NCBI RefSeq assembly: GCF_900177615.1
Contig: NZ_FXAP01000004.1
Location: 310,001-374,000, forward strand
Source of the DNA: Plantibacter flavus
GTDB lineage: Bacteria > Actinomycetota > Actinomycetes > Actinomycetales > Microbacteriaceae
Length of the DNA stretch: 64,000 bases
Reading direction: 5' to 3'
Numbering within the stretch: the first letter of the stretch is position 1; every line of letters begins with the position of its first letter. The translations under genes and the position numbers were made by a program. Positions 33,711 to 42,485 of the stretch are shown in pieces. Under the pieces are notes generated by a model. It saw only the letters and a list, made by a program, of their open reading frames with translations. It did no database searches and was not told the origin of the DNA.

Positions 33711-34618
33711 CGACCGCCATCCACCTCAACGGGGCGGCGCGCTATCGACCGCCCTGGGTGCCCCTGCTGTGGTGCGCCCCCGCGCTGCTCATGATCACTG
33801 TCTGGAGCGTCGGGCCCTTCGTCGGGACCATCGCGCTGTCGTTCACCGACGCGTCCCCGCTCGGCATGGGTGGAGCGTTCGTCGGCCTCGACAACTACCG
33901 CTCGATCCTGCAGGACCCCGCGTTCTGGTCCGCGACGGGCAACAGCGTGCTGTATGCGATCATCGCCGTCCCGCTGCTGGTCGTCCTCCCGCTGCTGCTC
34001 GCACAGCTCGTCCACACCCGGCTGCCCGGGATGGGGTTCTTCCGCTCCGCCTACGCCGCTCCGATCGTGGCGTCCGTCGTCGCGGTCGGACTGGTCTGGC
34101 AGAACCTCCTCGGTGAACAGGGGCCCGTGAACACGATGCTCCAACGGGTCGGTCTCGTCCAGCAGGCGGTGCCGTTCCTCTCAGAGGGATCGCTCATCCT
34201 GCTCAGCGCCATCGCCCTCACGGTGTGGCGTGGGCTCGGGTGGTACCTGATCTTCTACCTGGCGGCGCTCTCCAACATCCCCCGTGAGCTGTACGAGGCG
34301 GCCGAGCTCGACGGCGCCGGCCCGACGCGACGGTTCCTCACCATCACGGTGCCGGGCACCCGCCTCACGATGCTCCTCGTCGGGCTCCTCGCCGGCATCG
34401 GGTCGCTCCGCGTGTTCAGCGAGGTCTACCTGCTCGGCGGCGCCACCGGCGGTCCGGGAGGCGAGGCACGGACACTCCCGTTCTTCATCCGCGACGCAGC
34501 GCTCGACCCCATCACCGGTAACGCGGGCTACGGTGCGGCCGCGAGCGTGGCGCTGTTCGCACTCACCGCCGTGTTCGCCGTGCTGGCTCAGCGCTTCGGC
34601 GGGGAGCGGGACGCATGA
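33707..34618 (+). CDS. CUT1 sugar ABC transporter permease 1
   Basis: 303 aa, six membrane helices, MalF type. The EAA loop that contacts the ATPase is visible as ELYEAAELDGAGPTRRFLTI. Overlaps the previous gene and the next gene by ATGA. No ATPase gene is in the operon; actinobacterial CUT1 importers normally borrow a shared MsiK-type ATPase encoded elsewhere, which is inferred here. Confidence 0.9.
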   Translation: MTTAIHLNGAARYRPPWVPLLWCAPALLMITVWSVGPFVGTIALSFTDASPLGMGGAFVGLDNYRSILQDPAFWSATGNSVLYAIIAVPLLVVLPLLLAQLVHTRLPGMGFFRSAYAAPIVASVVAVGLVWQNLLGEQGPVNTMLQRVGLVQQAVPFLSEGSLILLSAIALTVWRGLGWYLIFYLAALSNIPRELYEAAELDGAGPTRRFLTITVPGTRLTMLLVGLLAGIGSLRVFSEVYLLGGATGGPGGEARTLPFFIRDAALDPITGNAGYGAAASVALFALTAVFAVLAQRFGGERDA

Positions 34619-35493
34619 GCGCGCACATCGAGCAGCCGCCCGCACGACCACTCCTGCGGCGTCGGCGTCAGCGCTGGTCGAGGACGACACCGGTGCGGTA
34701 CGCGCTCCTGCTCCTCGTGCTCGTCATCTCCATCGGCCCATTGCTGTGGCAATTCCTGTCGTCGCTCAAGGGCTCCGGCGAAGCACTCTTCGGGCGCGAC
34801 GCAACCCTGTTCCCGCAGTCGCCGACCCTCGACGCCTACGTCACGATCTTCCGGCAGATCCCGATGGACGCCTACCTGACGAACAGCGCGATCGTCTGCG
34901 CGCTCACCATCGCCTCCCAGGTGGTGCTGCCGACCGCCGCCGGGTACATGCTCTCCCGACGCGGCTGGCGCGGGCGGCGGGTCACCTTCACCGTGCTGAT
35001 CGTGTCGATGGTCGTGCCGTTCGAGTCGATCATGGTGTCGCTCTTCCTCATGACCCAGGAGCTCGGCCTGCTCGACACCCTCGTCGGCGCGTGGCTCCCC
35101 GGCGCGGTCTCCGCGATGAACGTCCTCATCATGCGAGCCGCGTTCACGGCGGTGCCCGACGAGATCGAAGACGCCGCGTTCCTCGACGGAGCCTCGGAGT
35201 GGCAGCGGTTCACCGCCCTCTTCCTGCCGTCGTCGATCGGCGCCATGCTCGTCGTCGTCGTCAACTCGTTCATCACCGCGTGGGACGACTTCCTGTGGCC
35301 GCTCCTCGTCCTGCGGAGCGAGTCGTCGTTCACCGTCTCGCTCGGACTCGCACGACTCTCGGCGTCGTCGTTCGGGTTCGACCCCAGGGTCGTGATGGCC
35401 GGATCCATCATCGCCGTCGTCCCCGTCCTCGTGGTGTTCATCGTGCTGCAACGATGGTTCCATCGAGGCGTCGCAGCAGGAGGAGTCAAGTGA
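34615..35493 (+). CDS. CUT1 sugar ABC transporter permease 2
   Basis: 292 aa, MalG type, six membrane helices starting at about residue 28. EAA loop EIEDAAFLDGASEWQRFTAL. A basic/proline-rich cytoplasmic N-terminus. Coupled by ATGA to the first permease and by GTGA to the fucosidase. The AGGAGGAG at the end of this gene is the fucosidase ribosome site. Confidence 0.9.
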   Translation: MSAHIEQPPARPLLRRRRQRWSRTTPVRYALLLLVLVISIGPLLWQFLSSLKGSGEALFGRDATLFPQSPTLDAYVTIFRQIPMDAYLTNSAIVCALTIASQVVLPTAAGYMLSRRGWRGRRVTFTVLIVSMVVPFESIMVSLFLMTQELGLLDTLVGAWLPGAVSAMNVLIMRAAFTAVPDEIEDAAFLDGASEWQRFTALFLPSSIGAMLVVVVNSFITAWDDFLWPLLVLRSESSFTVSLGLARLSASSFGFDPRVVMAGSIIAVVPVLVVFIVLQRWFHRGVAAGGVK

Positions 35494-36806
35494 GTCAACA
35501 GCCGCACCACCACCAGCACCGTCCCGTCCCGACCGAGGGCCAGTTGCGCTGGCAACAGAACGGGTTCGGCGTGTTCTTCCACTTCGGCGTCAACACCTTC
35601 GCCGGCAAGGAATGGAGCGACGGCACACTCCCCGCCTCGAGCTTCGATCCGAGCGACCTCGATGTGCGGCAGTGGGTGCGCGTGGCGGCCTCGATCGGCG
35701 CCGGATACGTGATCCTCACCGCGAAGCATCACGACGGGTTCTGTCTCTGGCCGACCACGACGACCGACTACAGCGTCGCATCCTCACCGTGGCGGGACGG
35801 CCACGGCGACATCGTGGCCGAGCTCGCAGCAGCCTGTCGCGAAGCGGGTCTCGGACTGGGGCTGTACCTCTCGCCGTGGGATCGCCACGCTCCCGAGTAC
35901 GCCGACGAGGCGCGCTACGCCGAGGTGTACGCCCGCCAACTCACCGAACTGTGCACGAACTACGGCGAGCTCGTCGAGCTGTGGTTCGACGGCGCCGGGT
36001 CCGAGGGGTACAGCTACGACTGGCCCGGCATCTCCGCGATCATCGAACGGCTCCAGCCGCAGGCGATGGTGTTCAACATGGGCGCCCCGACGATCCGCTG
36101 GGTGGGCAACGAGAACGGTCTCGCCGAAGACCCGGTGCGGTACGTCGTCGACCACACCGACTTCAGCAACTACACCGTCGTCACCAGCCGGTTCGAGGAG
36201 GCCCTCTACCTCCCGCCCGAGTGCGACGTCTCGATCCGCCGCGGCTGGTTCTGGCACCCGGACGACGAGCCGAAGTCGGTCGAGCATCTGCTCGCGATCT
36301 TCTACCGGTCCGTCGGACTCGGCGCGAACCTGCTCCTCAACCTCCCACCAGACACCCGTGGGCTCCTCCCCGACGCCGATGTGGAACGCGTGACCGCCTG
36401 GGCCGCGGAGCGCGACCGACGCTTCGCGCGACCGATCCCGGGAACGCTGACCACCGACGGGTCGACGGTCACCGTCACGTTCGCGGAGCCGGTCACCATC
36501 GATCACCTCCGGCTGCACGAGGACCTCACCGCCGGGCAGCTCATCGACCGCCACGAGGTCCAGGCAGCAGACGGCCGCACGCTCGTCGAAGCCGGTTCCG
36601 TCGGCGTCTCGAGGGTGCACGTGTTCGAACCGATCACCACCGACCGGCTGACGATCGCGCTCGTCCCCGACGTCGCCGACGAGGCGGGCCGCTCTGCGGA
36701 AGCGCCGGTACCGGCGCTCCTCGCGGTCACCGCGTTCCGCGCCGGCACGAGCACCGTCCCCGAGCTGCCGGTCGGGTACGAGGCCCCGACGGACGCCCCC
36801 GACTGA
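35490..36806 (+). CDS. Alpha-L-fucosidase (GH29)
   Basis: 438 aa cytoplasmic enzyme. N-terminal catalytic barrel with FGVFFHFGVNTFAGKEW, YVILTAKHHDGFCLW and nucleophile Asp167 in LVELWFDGAG; a C-terminal beta domain of about 120 residues follows. GTG 35490 overlaps the permease stop (GTGA) and has AGGAGGAG just upstream, which decides the start; the frame is open far upstream, but that part is an out-of-frame shadow of the permeases. Acts after import, removing fucose from an oligosaccharide. No fucose catabolic genes are in the window. Confidence 0.92.
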   Translation: MSQQPHHHQHRPVPTEGQLRWQQNGFGVFFHFGVNTFAGKEWSDGTLPASSFDPSDLDVRQWVRVAASIGAGYVILTAKHHDGFCLWPTTTTDYSVASSPWRDGHGDIVAELAAACREAGLGLGLYLSPWDRHAPEYADEARYAEVYARQLTELCTNYGELVELWFDGAGSEGYSYDWPGISAIIERLQPQAMVFNMGAPTIRWVGNENGLAEDPVRYVVDHTDFSNYTVVTSRFEEALYLPPECDVSIRRGWFWHPDDEPKSVEHLLAIFYRSVGLGANLLLNLPPDTRGLLPDADVERVTAWAAERDRRFARPIPGTLTTDGSTVTVTFAEPVTIDHLRLHEDLTAGQLIDRHEVQAADGRTLVEAGSVGVSRVHVFEPITTDRLTIALVPDVADEAGRSAEAPVPALLAVTAFRAGTSTVPELPVGYEAPTDAPD

Positions 36807-36848
36807 GCGGCTCAAGGCGGCAGGAACGCGGGAGGGATCGCCTTCGGC

Positions 36849-37691
36849 ATGGGCACGCTCGTGGTGGTCATGATCCTCCTCGCCGTGATCCTCGTCCGCA
36901 TGACGATCCGCGTCTGGTCACGCAGGACCCTGCGGCGCACACACCTCCGCCTCGCCACCTTCGCCGAGGCCAACGGATTCGACTACCGCGTCGGTCCCAT
37001 CGCCCTCCAGCGCGACATGCCCTGGCGGAGCCGCGGGTCGGTGAACCTCCACCGAGTCCTCCGGAGCCGGGAGCCGCGCGGCATCGAGATCGCCGACGAC
37101 GAGGTCATCGGCAACCGCAAGAACCTCGCGGCCCCCTTCGGCGGCTACTGCGCGCTTCGGATGCCCGTCGCGCTCCCCCACATCCTGCTGCGCGCCCAGG
37201 ACGGCCGGCGCCGAGGGATGAGCGGTGCCGGCGCCCCTGCCGATACGCAACGGCTCAGCCTCGAGGGCGGGTTCGACCGCCACTTCCAGCTGTACTGCCC
37301 GGTCGGCTACGAGGCCGACGCCCTCCACCTGTTCACGCCCGACGTGATGGCGCGACTGCTCGACCACGTACGCGGCTTCGACGTGGAGATCGTCGACGAC
37401 TGGCTGCTGCTCGTCACCACCGACGACCTCGTCACGACCAAGGTCGACGATTGGCAGGACATCGCCGCCGCTGTCGACGCCGTGGACGACCGCGTCGAAC
37501 GCTGGGCACGGTGGCGGGAGACCCGAGGCGACCGGCGAAGCGCCAAGGCGGACGAGTCGGCCTCGACCGCGGCGGCCGGCCGCGTCAGCACCCGTGGTCG
37601 GCGCCTCACCGTCCGGATGAGCGTCGACGACATCCTCATGTGGAGCGCGCTCGGGCTGTTCGTCGTCGGCACGATCATCGGGCTCCGGTAG
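36849..37691 (+). CDS. Unknown protein with N- and C-terminal membrane segments
   Basis: 280 aa. One membrane helix at residues 3-20 and another at the extreme C-terminus (about 260-279), with a soluble domain between them (FAEANGFDYRVGPI, LEGGFDRHFQLYCPVGYEAD, LHLFTPDVMARLLDHV). Not recognised; such proteins are common in Microbacteriaceae. GTG/ATG choice is uncertain because only a weak GGGAGGG lies upstream. Follows the fucosidase by 42 bp and could be on its transcript, but the composition gives no functional link. Confidence 0.7.
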   Translation: MGTLVVVMILLAVILVRMTIRVWSRRTLRRTHLRLATFAEANGFDYRVGPIALQRDMPWRSRGSVNLHRVLRSREPRGIEIADDEVIGNRKNLAAPFGGYCALRMPVALPHILLRAQDGRRRGMSGAGAPADTQRLSLEGGFDRHFQLYCPVGYEADALHLFTPDVMARLLDHVRGFDVEIVDDWLLLVTTDDLVTTKVDDWQDIAAAVDAVDDRVERWARWRETRGDRRSAKADESASTAAAGRVSTRGRRLTVRMSVDDILMWSALGLFVVGTIIGLR

Positions 37692-37721
37692 CGCGCCCGA
37701 ACGCGCCCGAACCGACCCGGG

Positions 37722-38042
37722 TCAGTCGCCGTACTCGTCGAGGAACGTGTCCGACTCGGCATCGAGCGCACATCCCTCGGCGGCGGCCTCGGCCGGGGTG
37801 CGGTCGCCGGCGTCGATGATGGTGCTCGCCCGCTCCGCGATGCACCGTTCCATCGCCCGCTCGGCGGCCGCTGGGTCGGCTGCCGTGAACCCGCCCGTCG
37901 CTGCGACGATCGCGAGGACCGCTCCGACACCGGCGACGAGGACGGTCCCACCGATCGCGAGCTTCCATCCGAGCCTCGTCGGCTCGGCTGTCCCGTCGTC
38001 GCCCGGCTCGTGCTGCTCCGTCTGCGTGAACACATCCGTCAT
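37722..38042 (-). CDS. Small single-span membrane protein, unknown function
   Basis: 106 aa. An acidic N-terminus, one membrane helix (about 27-48) and an external Ala/Glu-rich tail with two cysteines (MERCIAERA, EGCALDAES) that could form a disulfide. Convergent with the gene at 36,849, 30 bp away. Not recognised. Confidence 0.65.
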   Translation of the reverse strand: MTDVFTQTEQHEPGDDGTAEPTRLGWKLAIGGTVLVAGVGAVLAIVAATGGFTAADPAAAERAMERCIAERASTIIDAGDRTPAEAAAEGCALDAESDTFLDEYGD

Positions 38043-38137
38043 CGGTCGACCCCCGTCGTTCAGCGCGCCACCCCCGGCGCGTCGCCCCAGGCTAGCAAGC
38101 GCCGTCGTCGCACCGCACGATCGAGGACACCACGACG

Positions 38138-38175
38138 CGAGACGGCCTCCCGCCGGTGGGCGGGAGGCCGTCTCG
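38138..38175 (-). terminator. Terminator after araA
   Basis: Perfect 17-bp stem CGAGACGGCCTCCCGCC / GGCGGGAGGCCGTCTCG with a GGTG loop, 17 bp past the araA stop. No T run; the strongest simple hairpin in the window. Confidence 0.85.
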
Positions 38176-38192
38176 GTCGTATCGTCCCGGGA

Positions 38193-39710
38193 CTAGAACC
38201 CCTGGGCGAGGCGGTAGTACGCGTTGTTCCAGCGGACCTCGCGCTGGAAGTCGCGCGTGGTGGTCGACTCGTCGATCACGAGGAGCTCGGTCTTGGCGAT
38301 CTCCGCGAAGTCGGCGAACACCTCGACCCCGACGGCGGTCGACATGACCGTGTGGTGCGCGGCACCGGCGGTGAGCCAGGCGGCGGCCGAGGTCGCGAAG
38401 TCCGGAGCCGGCTTCCACACGGCGCGCCCGACGGGCAGCTTCGGCAGGGCCTCGATGGGCTGGACGACCTCGACGACGTTCGCCGTCAGCCGGAAGCGGT
38501 CGCGCATGTCGCTCATCGCGACGACCACGGCGGGGCCGGAGTCGGCCGTGAAGACCAGGCGCACCGGGTCCTCCTTGCCGCCGATACCGAGCGGGTGCAC
38601 CTCGAGGGTGGCGCGCGCCGAGGAGAGCGTCGGGCTGACCTCGAGCATGTGCGCACCGAGGATGAGCTCGTTGCCGGGCTCCATGTGGTACGTGTAGTCC
38701 TCCATGAGCGAGGCGCCACCGGGGAGGCCGGCACCCATGACGGACGCGGCGCGCACGAGGACGGCGGTCTTCCAGTCGCCCTCCGCACCGAAGCCGTAGC
38801 CGTCGGCCATGAGACGCTGGACGGCGAGGCCCGGCAGCTGACGCAGCTCGCCGAGGTCCTCGAAGCTCGTCGTGAACGCGGCGAAGTCGCCGGCCTCGAG
38901 GAAGGAGCGCAGGCCCAGCTCGATCGCCGCACCGTAGCGGAGCGACTCGTGCCGCTCGCCACCCTTCCGCAGCTCGGGGACGACGTCGTACAGCTCCTCG
39001 TACTCGGCGACGAGGGCGTCGATGTCGGCGTCCGTCGATGCGTGCACGGCCTCGGCCAGCTCGTTGACGCTCCAGGTGTTGACCTGCACACCGAAGCGCA
39101 GCTCGGCCTCGGTCTTGTCGCCCTCGGTGACGGCGACGTACCGCATGTTGTCGCCGAAGCGTGCGAGCTTGAGCTCGTGCGTGGCCGCCCAACCGGCGGC
39201 AGCGCGCTGCCAGGTGCCGACCTCACGCTGGACGCGCGGGTCGGAGACGTGGCCGACGACCGTCTTGCGGGCGACGCCGAGACGCGTCTGGATGTACCCG
39301 AACTCGCGGTCGCCGTGCGCGGCCTGGTTGAGGTTCATGAAGTCGAAGTCGATCTCCGACCACGGCAGCTCGACGTTCGCCTGCGTGTGGAGGTGGAGCA
39401 GCGGCTTCTGCAGCGCGTCGAGGCCGGCGATCCACATCTTGGCCGGGCTGAAGGTGTGCATCCAGGTGACGAGACCGATGACGCTGTCGTCGGCGTTCGC
39501 GTCGAGCATGGCGCGACGGATCGACTCGGAGTCCTTGAGGACGGGCTTCCACTCGATCCGCACGGGGACGTCGGCGGCTGCGCCGAGCTCGGCGGCGATG
39601 GCCTGGGACTGCTCGGCGACCTGACGGAGGGTCTCCTCGCCGTAGAGGTTCTGGCTGCCGGTGAGGAACCAGACGGTGTAGTGGTCGAGCGTGGTGGTGG
39701 GCTTCGGCAT
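38193..39710 (-). CDS. araA: L-arabinose isomerase
   Basis: 505 aa, the usual length. Converts L-arabinose to L-ribulose in the cytoplasm, Mn-dependent. Family hallmarks: [56 protein letters not shown] and [20 protein letters not shown], which carries metal-binding histidine and glutamate. Last gene of araB-araD-araA; separated from araD by a 140-bp repeat gap and followed by a strong hairpin terminator. Regulated through the operator before araB, possibly modified by the intervening repeat. Confidence 0.97.
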   Translation of the reverse strand: MPKPTTTLDHYTVWFLTGSQNLYGEETLRQVAEQSQAIAAELGAAADVPVRIEWKPVLKDSESIRRAMLDANADDSVIGLVTWMHTFSPAKMWIAGLDALQKPLLHLHTQANVELPWSEIDFDFMNLNQAAHGDREFGYIQTRLGVARKTVVGHVSDPRVQREVGTWQRAAAGWAATHELKLARFGDNMRYVAVTEGDKTEAELRFGVQVNTWSVNELAEAVHASTDADIDALVAEYEELYDVVPELRKGGERHESLRYGAAIELGLRSFLEAGDFAAFTTSFEDLGELRQLPGLAVQRLMADGYGFGAEGDWKTAVLVRAASVMGAGLPGGASLMEDYTYHMEPGNELILGAHMLEVSPTLSSARATLEVHPLGIGGKEDPVRLVFTADSGPAVVVAMSDMRDRFRLTANVVEVVQPIEALPKLPVGRAVWKPAPDFATSAAAWLTAGAAHHTVMSTAVGVEVFADFAEIAKTELLVIDESTTTRDFQREVRWNNAYYRLAQGF

Positions 39711-39737
39711 TGGTGGGTTCTTTCTTGAGGTCGTTTC

Positions 39738-39838
39738 GGTCCCTGAGCCTGTCGAAGCGCGGGACCGTGGCGGGGTGGCCCATCGACAAGCTCAGGGACC
39801 GGGAGGGTGTCAGGGACCGGGAGGGTGTCAGGGACCGG
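39738..39838. repeat. Dispersed-repeat hairpin and tandem tail between araD and araA
   Basis: GGTCCCTGAGCCTGTCGA (39738-39755) pairs with TCGACAAGCTCAGGGACC (39783-39800), one wobble. The tail GGGAGGGTGTCAGGGACC then repeats twice. Same family as the arrays at 13.6-15.3 kb and the hairpin at 47.1 kb. Confidence 0.85.
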
Positions 39839-39850
39839 AGGTCGGTCGGG

Positions 39851-40558
39851 TTAGAGCGCGCCCTGCGGCGCCTGGCCGTAGACGTTCTGGTAGCGGTCGA
39901 ACAGGGCGTCGATCGCCTCGGTCGGCATGGGCTTCGGCTCGCCGAGCTGACGCGAGATGTGCACGGTGCGGGCGACGTCCTCGACCATGACCGCGGCCTT
40001 CACGGCGTCGCGGGCGTCCTTCCCGATCGTGAACGGCCCATGGTTCTGCATGAGCACCGCGCGCGACCGGTGACCGGTGAGCGTCTCGACGATGCCGCGT
40101 CCGATCGAGTCATCGCCGATGATCGAGAACGGACCGATCGGGACCTCCCCGCCGAACTCGTCCGCCATCGCCGTGATGACGCACGGGATGGGCTCGGCGC
40201 GTGCCGCCCAGGCCACCGCGTAGGTGGAGTGGGTGTGCACGACGCCGCCGACCTCGGGCATATGCCGGTAGACGTATGCGTGCGCCGCGGTGTCGCTCGA
40301 CGGCGACCGTTCAGCACCGGGCGTGCCCGGGATGACGTTGCCGTCGAGGTCGCAGAGGATCATGTTCTCGGGCGCGAGGTCGTCGTAGTCGACGCCGGAG
40401 GGCTTGATGACGAAGAGGTCGGCTCCCGGCACCCGACCGGAGACGTTGCCGCCGGTCCAGATGACGAGCCCGTACCGGACGAGCTCGCCGTGCAGCTTGG
40501 CGACGTCGGATCGGACGCGCGCGATCGCGACCTCGATCTCGGGTGAGTAGGTGTTCAC
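39851..40558 (-). CDS. araD: L-ribulose-5-phosphate 4-epimerase
   Basis: 235 aa class II aldolase-fold enzyme making D-xylulose 5-phosphate. Zn-binding histidines are in VVHTHSTYAVAW and MQNHGPF; the phosphate/substrate region WTGGNVSGRVPG and IKPSGVDYDD is present, with the AHAYVYRHMPEVGG segment. GTG 40558 overlaps the araB stop (GTGA), coupling the two genes. Normal length. Confidence 0.95.
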   Translation of the reverse strand: MNTYSPEIEVAIARVRSDVAKLHGELVRYGLVIWTGGNVSGRVPGADLFVIKPSGVDYDDLAPENMILCDLDGNVIPGTPGAERSPSSDTAAHAYVYRHMPEVGGVVHTHSTYAVAWAARAEPIPCVITAMADEFGGEVPIGPFSIIGDDSIGRGIVETLTGHRSRAVLMQNHGPFTIGKDARDAVKAAVMVEDVARTVHISRQLGEPKPMPTEAIDALFDRYQNVYGQAPQGAL

Positions 40559-42324
40559 GCGGTTGCTCCTTCGAGGGCGGTGGTCTCGGTGTCGGTCGGC
40601 AGGCTGTCGACGCCGCCACCGAGGGCGGCTCGGCGGATGCGCTTCAGGCGCTTCATGACGTCGTTGGCGCCACGACCGAAGTAGTCGTGGAGCGTCGCGT
40701 ACTCCGCGTAGAGCAGGTCGTACGCGTCGGCGGCTGCCTCGTTCGGCGTGTAGACGGCGCGGTTCACCTTGCCCATGGCGGCACTGGCGGCCGGGACGTC
40801 CGGGTAGGCCCCGGCGGCGACGGCGGCGTGGATGGCCGAGCCGAGCGCCGGCCCCTGGTCGCTCGCGGTGATCGAGATCGGCAGGCGCAGGATGTCGGAG
40901 TACGTCTGCATGAGGAAGGGGTTCCGCTGCAGACCGCCGGCGACGATGAACTCGGTGACGGGGACGCCCGAGGCGTTGAACGTCTCGACGATCTTCCTGG
41001 TGCCGAAGGCGGTCGCCTCGAACAGTGCGCGGTAGACCTCCTCGGTGCGGGTCGTGAGCGTCAGGCCGAGGACGGTGCCGGAGAGCTCGTGGTCGACGAG
41101 GACCGAGCGGTTGCCCGAGTGCCAGTCGAGGGCGACGAGCCCGTGCGCGCCGACGGGCTGGTCCTGGATGAGCGAGGTGAGGTGTTCGTGGATGCTGACA
41201 CCGCGCGCGGCGGCCTCCTCGGTGTATCGGGCGGGGACCTGGTTCGCGACGTACCAGGCGAAGATGTCGCCGACGCCGGACTGCCCGGCCTCGTAGCCGT
41301 AGAGGCCGGCGATGATGCCGCCGTCGACGACGCCGCACATGCCCGGGACCTCGCGGAGGACGTCGCCGTTCATGACGTGGCAGGTGGAGGTGCCCATGAT
41401 CGCGACCATCTGGCCGGGCGAGACGGCCTGCGCCGCGGGTGCCGCGACGTGCGCGTCGACGTTCCCGACCGCGACCGCGATGCCCTCGCGGAGACCGGTC
41501 CACCCAGCGGCTTCGGCCGACAGGGTGCCGGCGGCGGCGCCCAGTTCACCGATCTCGTGCGCGACCTTGTCGTCGGCGAACCGCTCGAACGCGGGGTTGA
41601 GGGCCGCGAGGAACTCGTGGCTCGGGTAGGCACCGTCCTGGTAGATGCCCTTGTAGCCGGCGGTGCAGGCGTTGCGCACGTAGGTGCCGGTGAGCTGCCA
41701 GATGATCCAGTCGGCCGCCTCGACCCAGTGGTCCATGCGCTCGTAGAGTTCGGGGTCCTCCTCGAGGAGCTGGAGGCCCTTGGCGAACTCCCATTCGCTC
41801 GAGATGAGGCCGCCGTAGCGCGGCAGCCAGGACTCGCCCCGCTCGGCGGCGAGCTCGTTGATGCGGTCGGCCTGCGGCTGCGCGGAGTGGTGCTTCCACA
41901 GCTTCACGTAGGCGTGCGGGCGGTCGGCGTACTCGGGGAGCTCGTTGAGCGGCGTCCCGTCGGCGATGACGGGGACCATCGTGCAGGCGGTGAAGTCGGT
42001 GCCGATGCCGATGACGGCGGCGGGGTCGATCCCGGCGGCCTCGACGGCGCGCGGCACGGCGGACTGCATGACGGCGACGTAGTCGGCCGGCACCTGCAGC
42101 GCCCAGTCGGGCGGCAGCGCGGCGCCGGTGGAGGCGAGCTCGCGATCCATGACGGCGTGCGGGTAGTCGAGCACCGCCGACCCGAGTTCGGCACCGTCGG
42201 ACACGCGCACGACGACGGCTCGGCCGGACAGTGTGCCGAAGTCGACACCGATCGTGTAGGTCTCGGCGTGCGTTGCTGTCGCCTGCTCGGGGGCGCTGGC
42301 GGCCGGGTTCTGCTCGGTGTTCAC
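40555..42324 (-). CDS. araB: L-ribulokinase
   Basis: 589 aa FGGY-family kinase phosphorylating L-ribulose. N-terminal ATPase motif IGVDFGTLSGRAVVVR, catalytic Asp in GIGTDFTACT, AIMGTSTCHVMNGD and GGLQRNPFLMQTYSDIL. A ~20-residue Ala/Thr-rich extension precedes the FGGY domain. First gene of araB-araD-araA; an AraR-like operator TACAACGTTGTA lies 112 bp upstream of the ATG. Directly downstream of a monosaccharide ABC importer on the same strand. Confidence 0.96.
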   Translation of the reverse strand: MNTEQNPAASAPEQATATHAETYTIGVDFGTLSGRAVVVRVSDGAELGSAVLDYPHAVMDRELASTGAALPPDWALQVPADYVAVMQSAVPRAVEAAGIDPAAVIGIGTDFTACTMVPVIADGTPLNELPEYADRPHAYVKLWKHHSAQPQADRINELAAERGESWLPRYGGLISSEWEFAKGLQLLEEDPELYERMDHWVEAADWIIWQLTGTYVRNACTAGYKGIYQDGAYPSHEFLAALNPAFERFADDKVAHEIGELGAAAGTLSAEAAGWTGLREGIAVAVGNVDAHVAAPAAQAVSPGQMVAIMGTSTCHVMNGDVLREVPGMCGVVDGGIIAGLYGYEAGQSGVGDIFAWYVANQVPARYTEEAAARGVSIHEHLTSLIQDQPVGAHGLVALDWHSGNRSVLVDHELSGTVLGLTLTTRTEEVYRALFEATAFGTRKIVETFNASGVPVTEFIVAGGLQRNPFLMQTYSDILRLPISITASDQGPALGSAIHAAVAAGAYPDVPAASAAMGKVNRAVYTPNEAAADAYDLLYAEYATLHDYFGRGANDVMKRLKRIRRAALGGGVDSLPTDTETTALEGATA

Positions 42325-42435
42325 CGGTGGGACTCCTTCGTCGATCTGGTGCTCGGTTGATTCGCGATGCGGTGGTGCAAGCGGGTGGGGGCGGTTGCTC
42401 GGTCGGGTGGATCAGGGCTGGGCCGCGCTCCAGTG

Positions 42436-42447
42436 TACAACGTTGTA
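42436..42447. promoter_or_regulatory. Arabinose-type LacI operator upstream of araB
   Basis: Perfect palindrome TACAACGTTGTA, identical in core to the GH51 operator at 20,658. On the minus strand it is followed by TACACT, a possible -10 box, so binding would block the promoter. Confidence 0.85.
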
Positions 42448-42485
42448 TATTGCCGTGGCCATGGACAGGACGATGCGATCTCGAC

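Noticed and set aside
34284-35489. N-terminal extension of the GH29 frame
   Set aside because: Out-of-frame shadow of the permease genes; GTG 35490 has an AGGAGGAG site and GTGA overlap.
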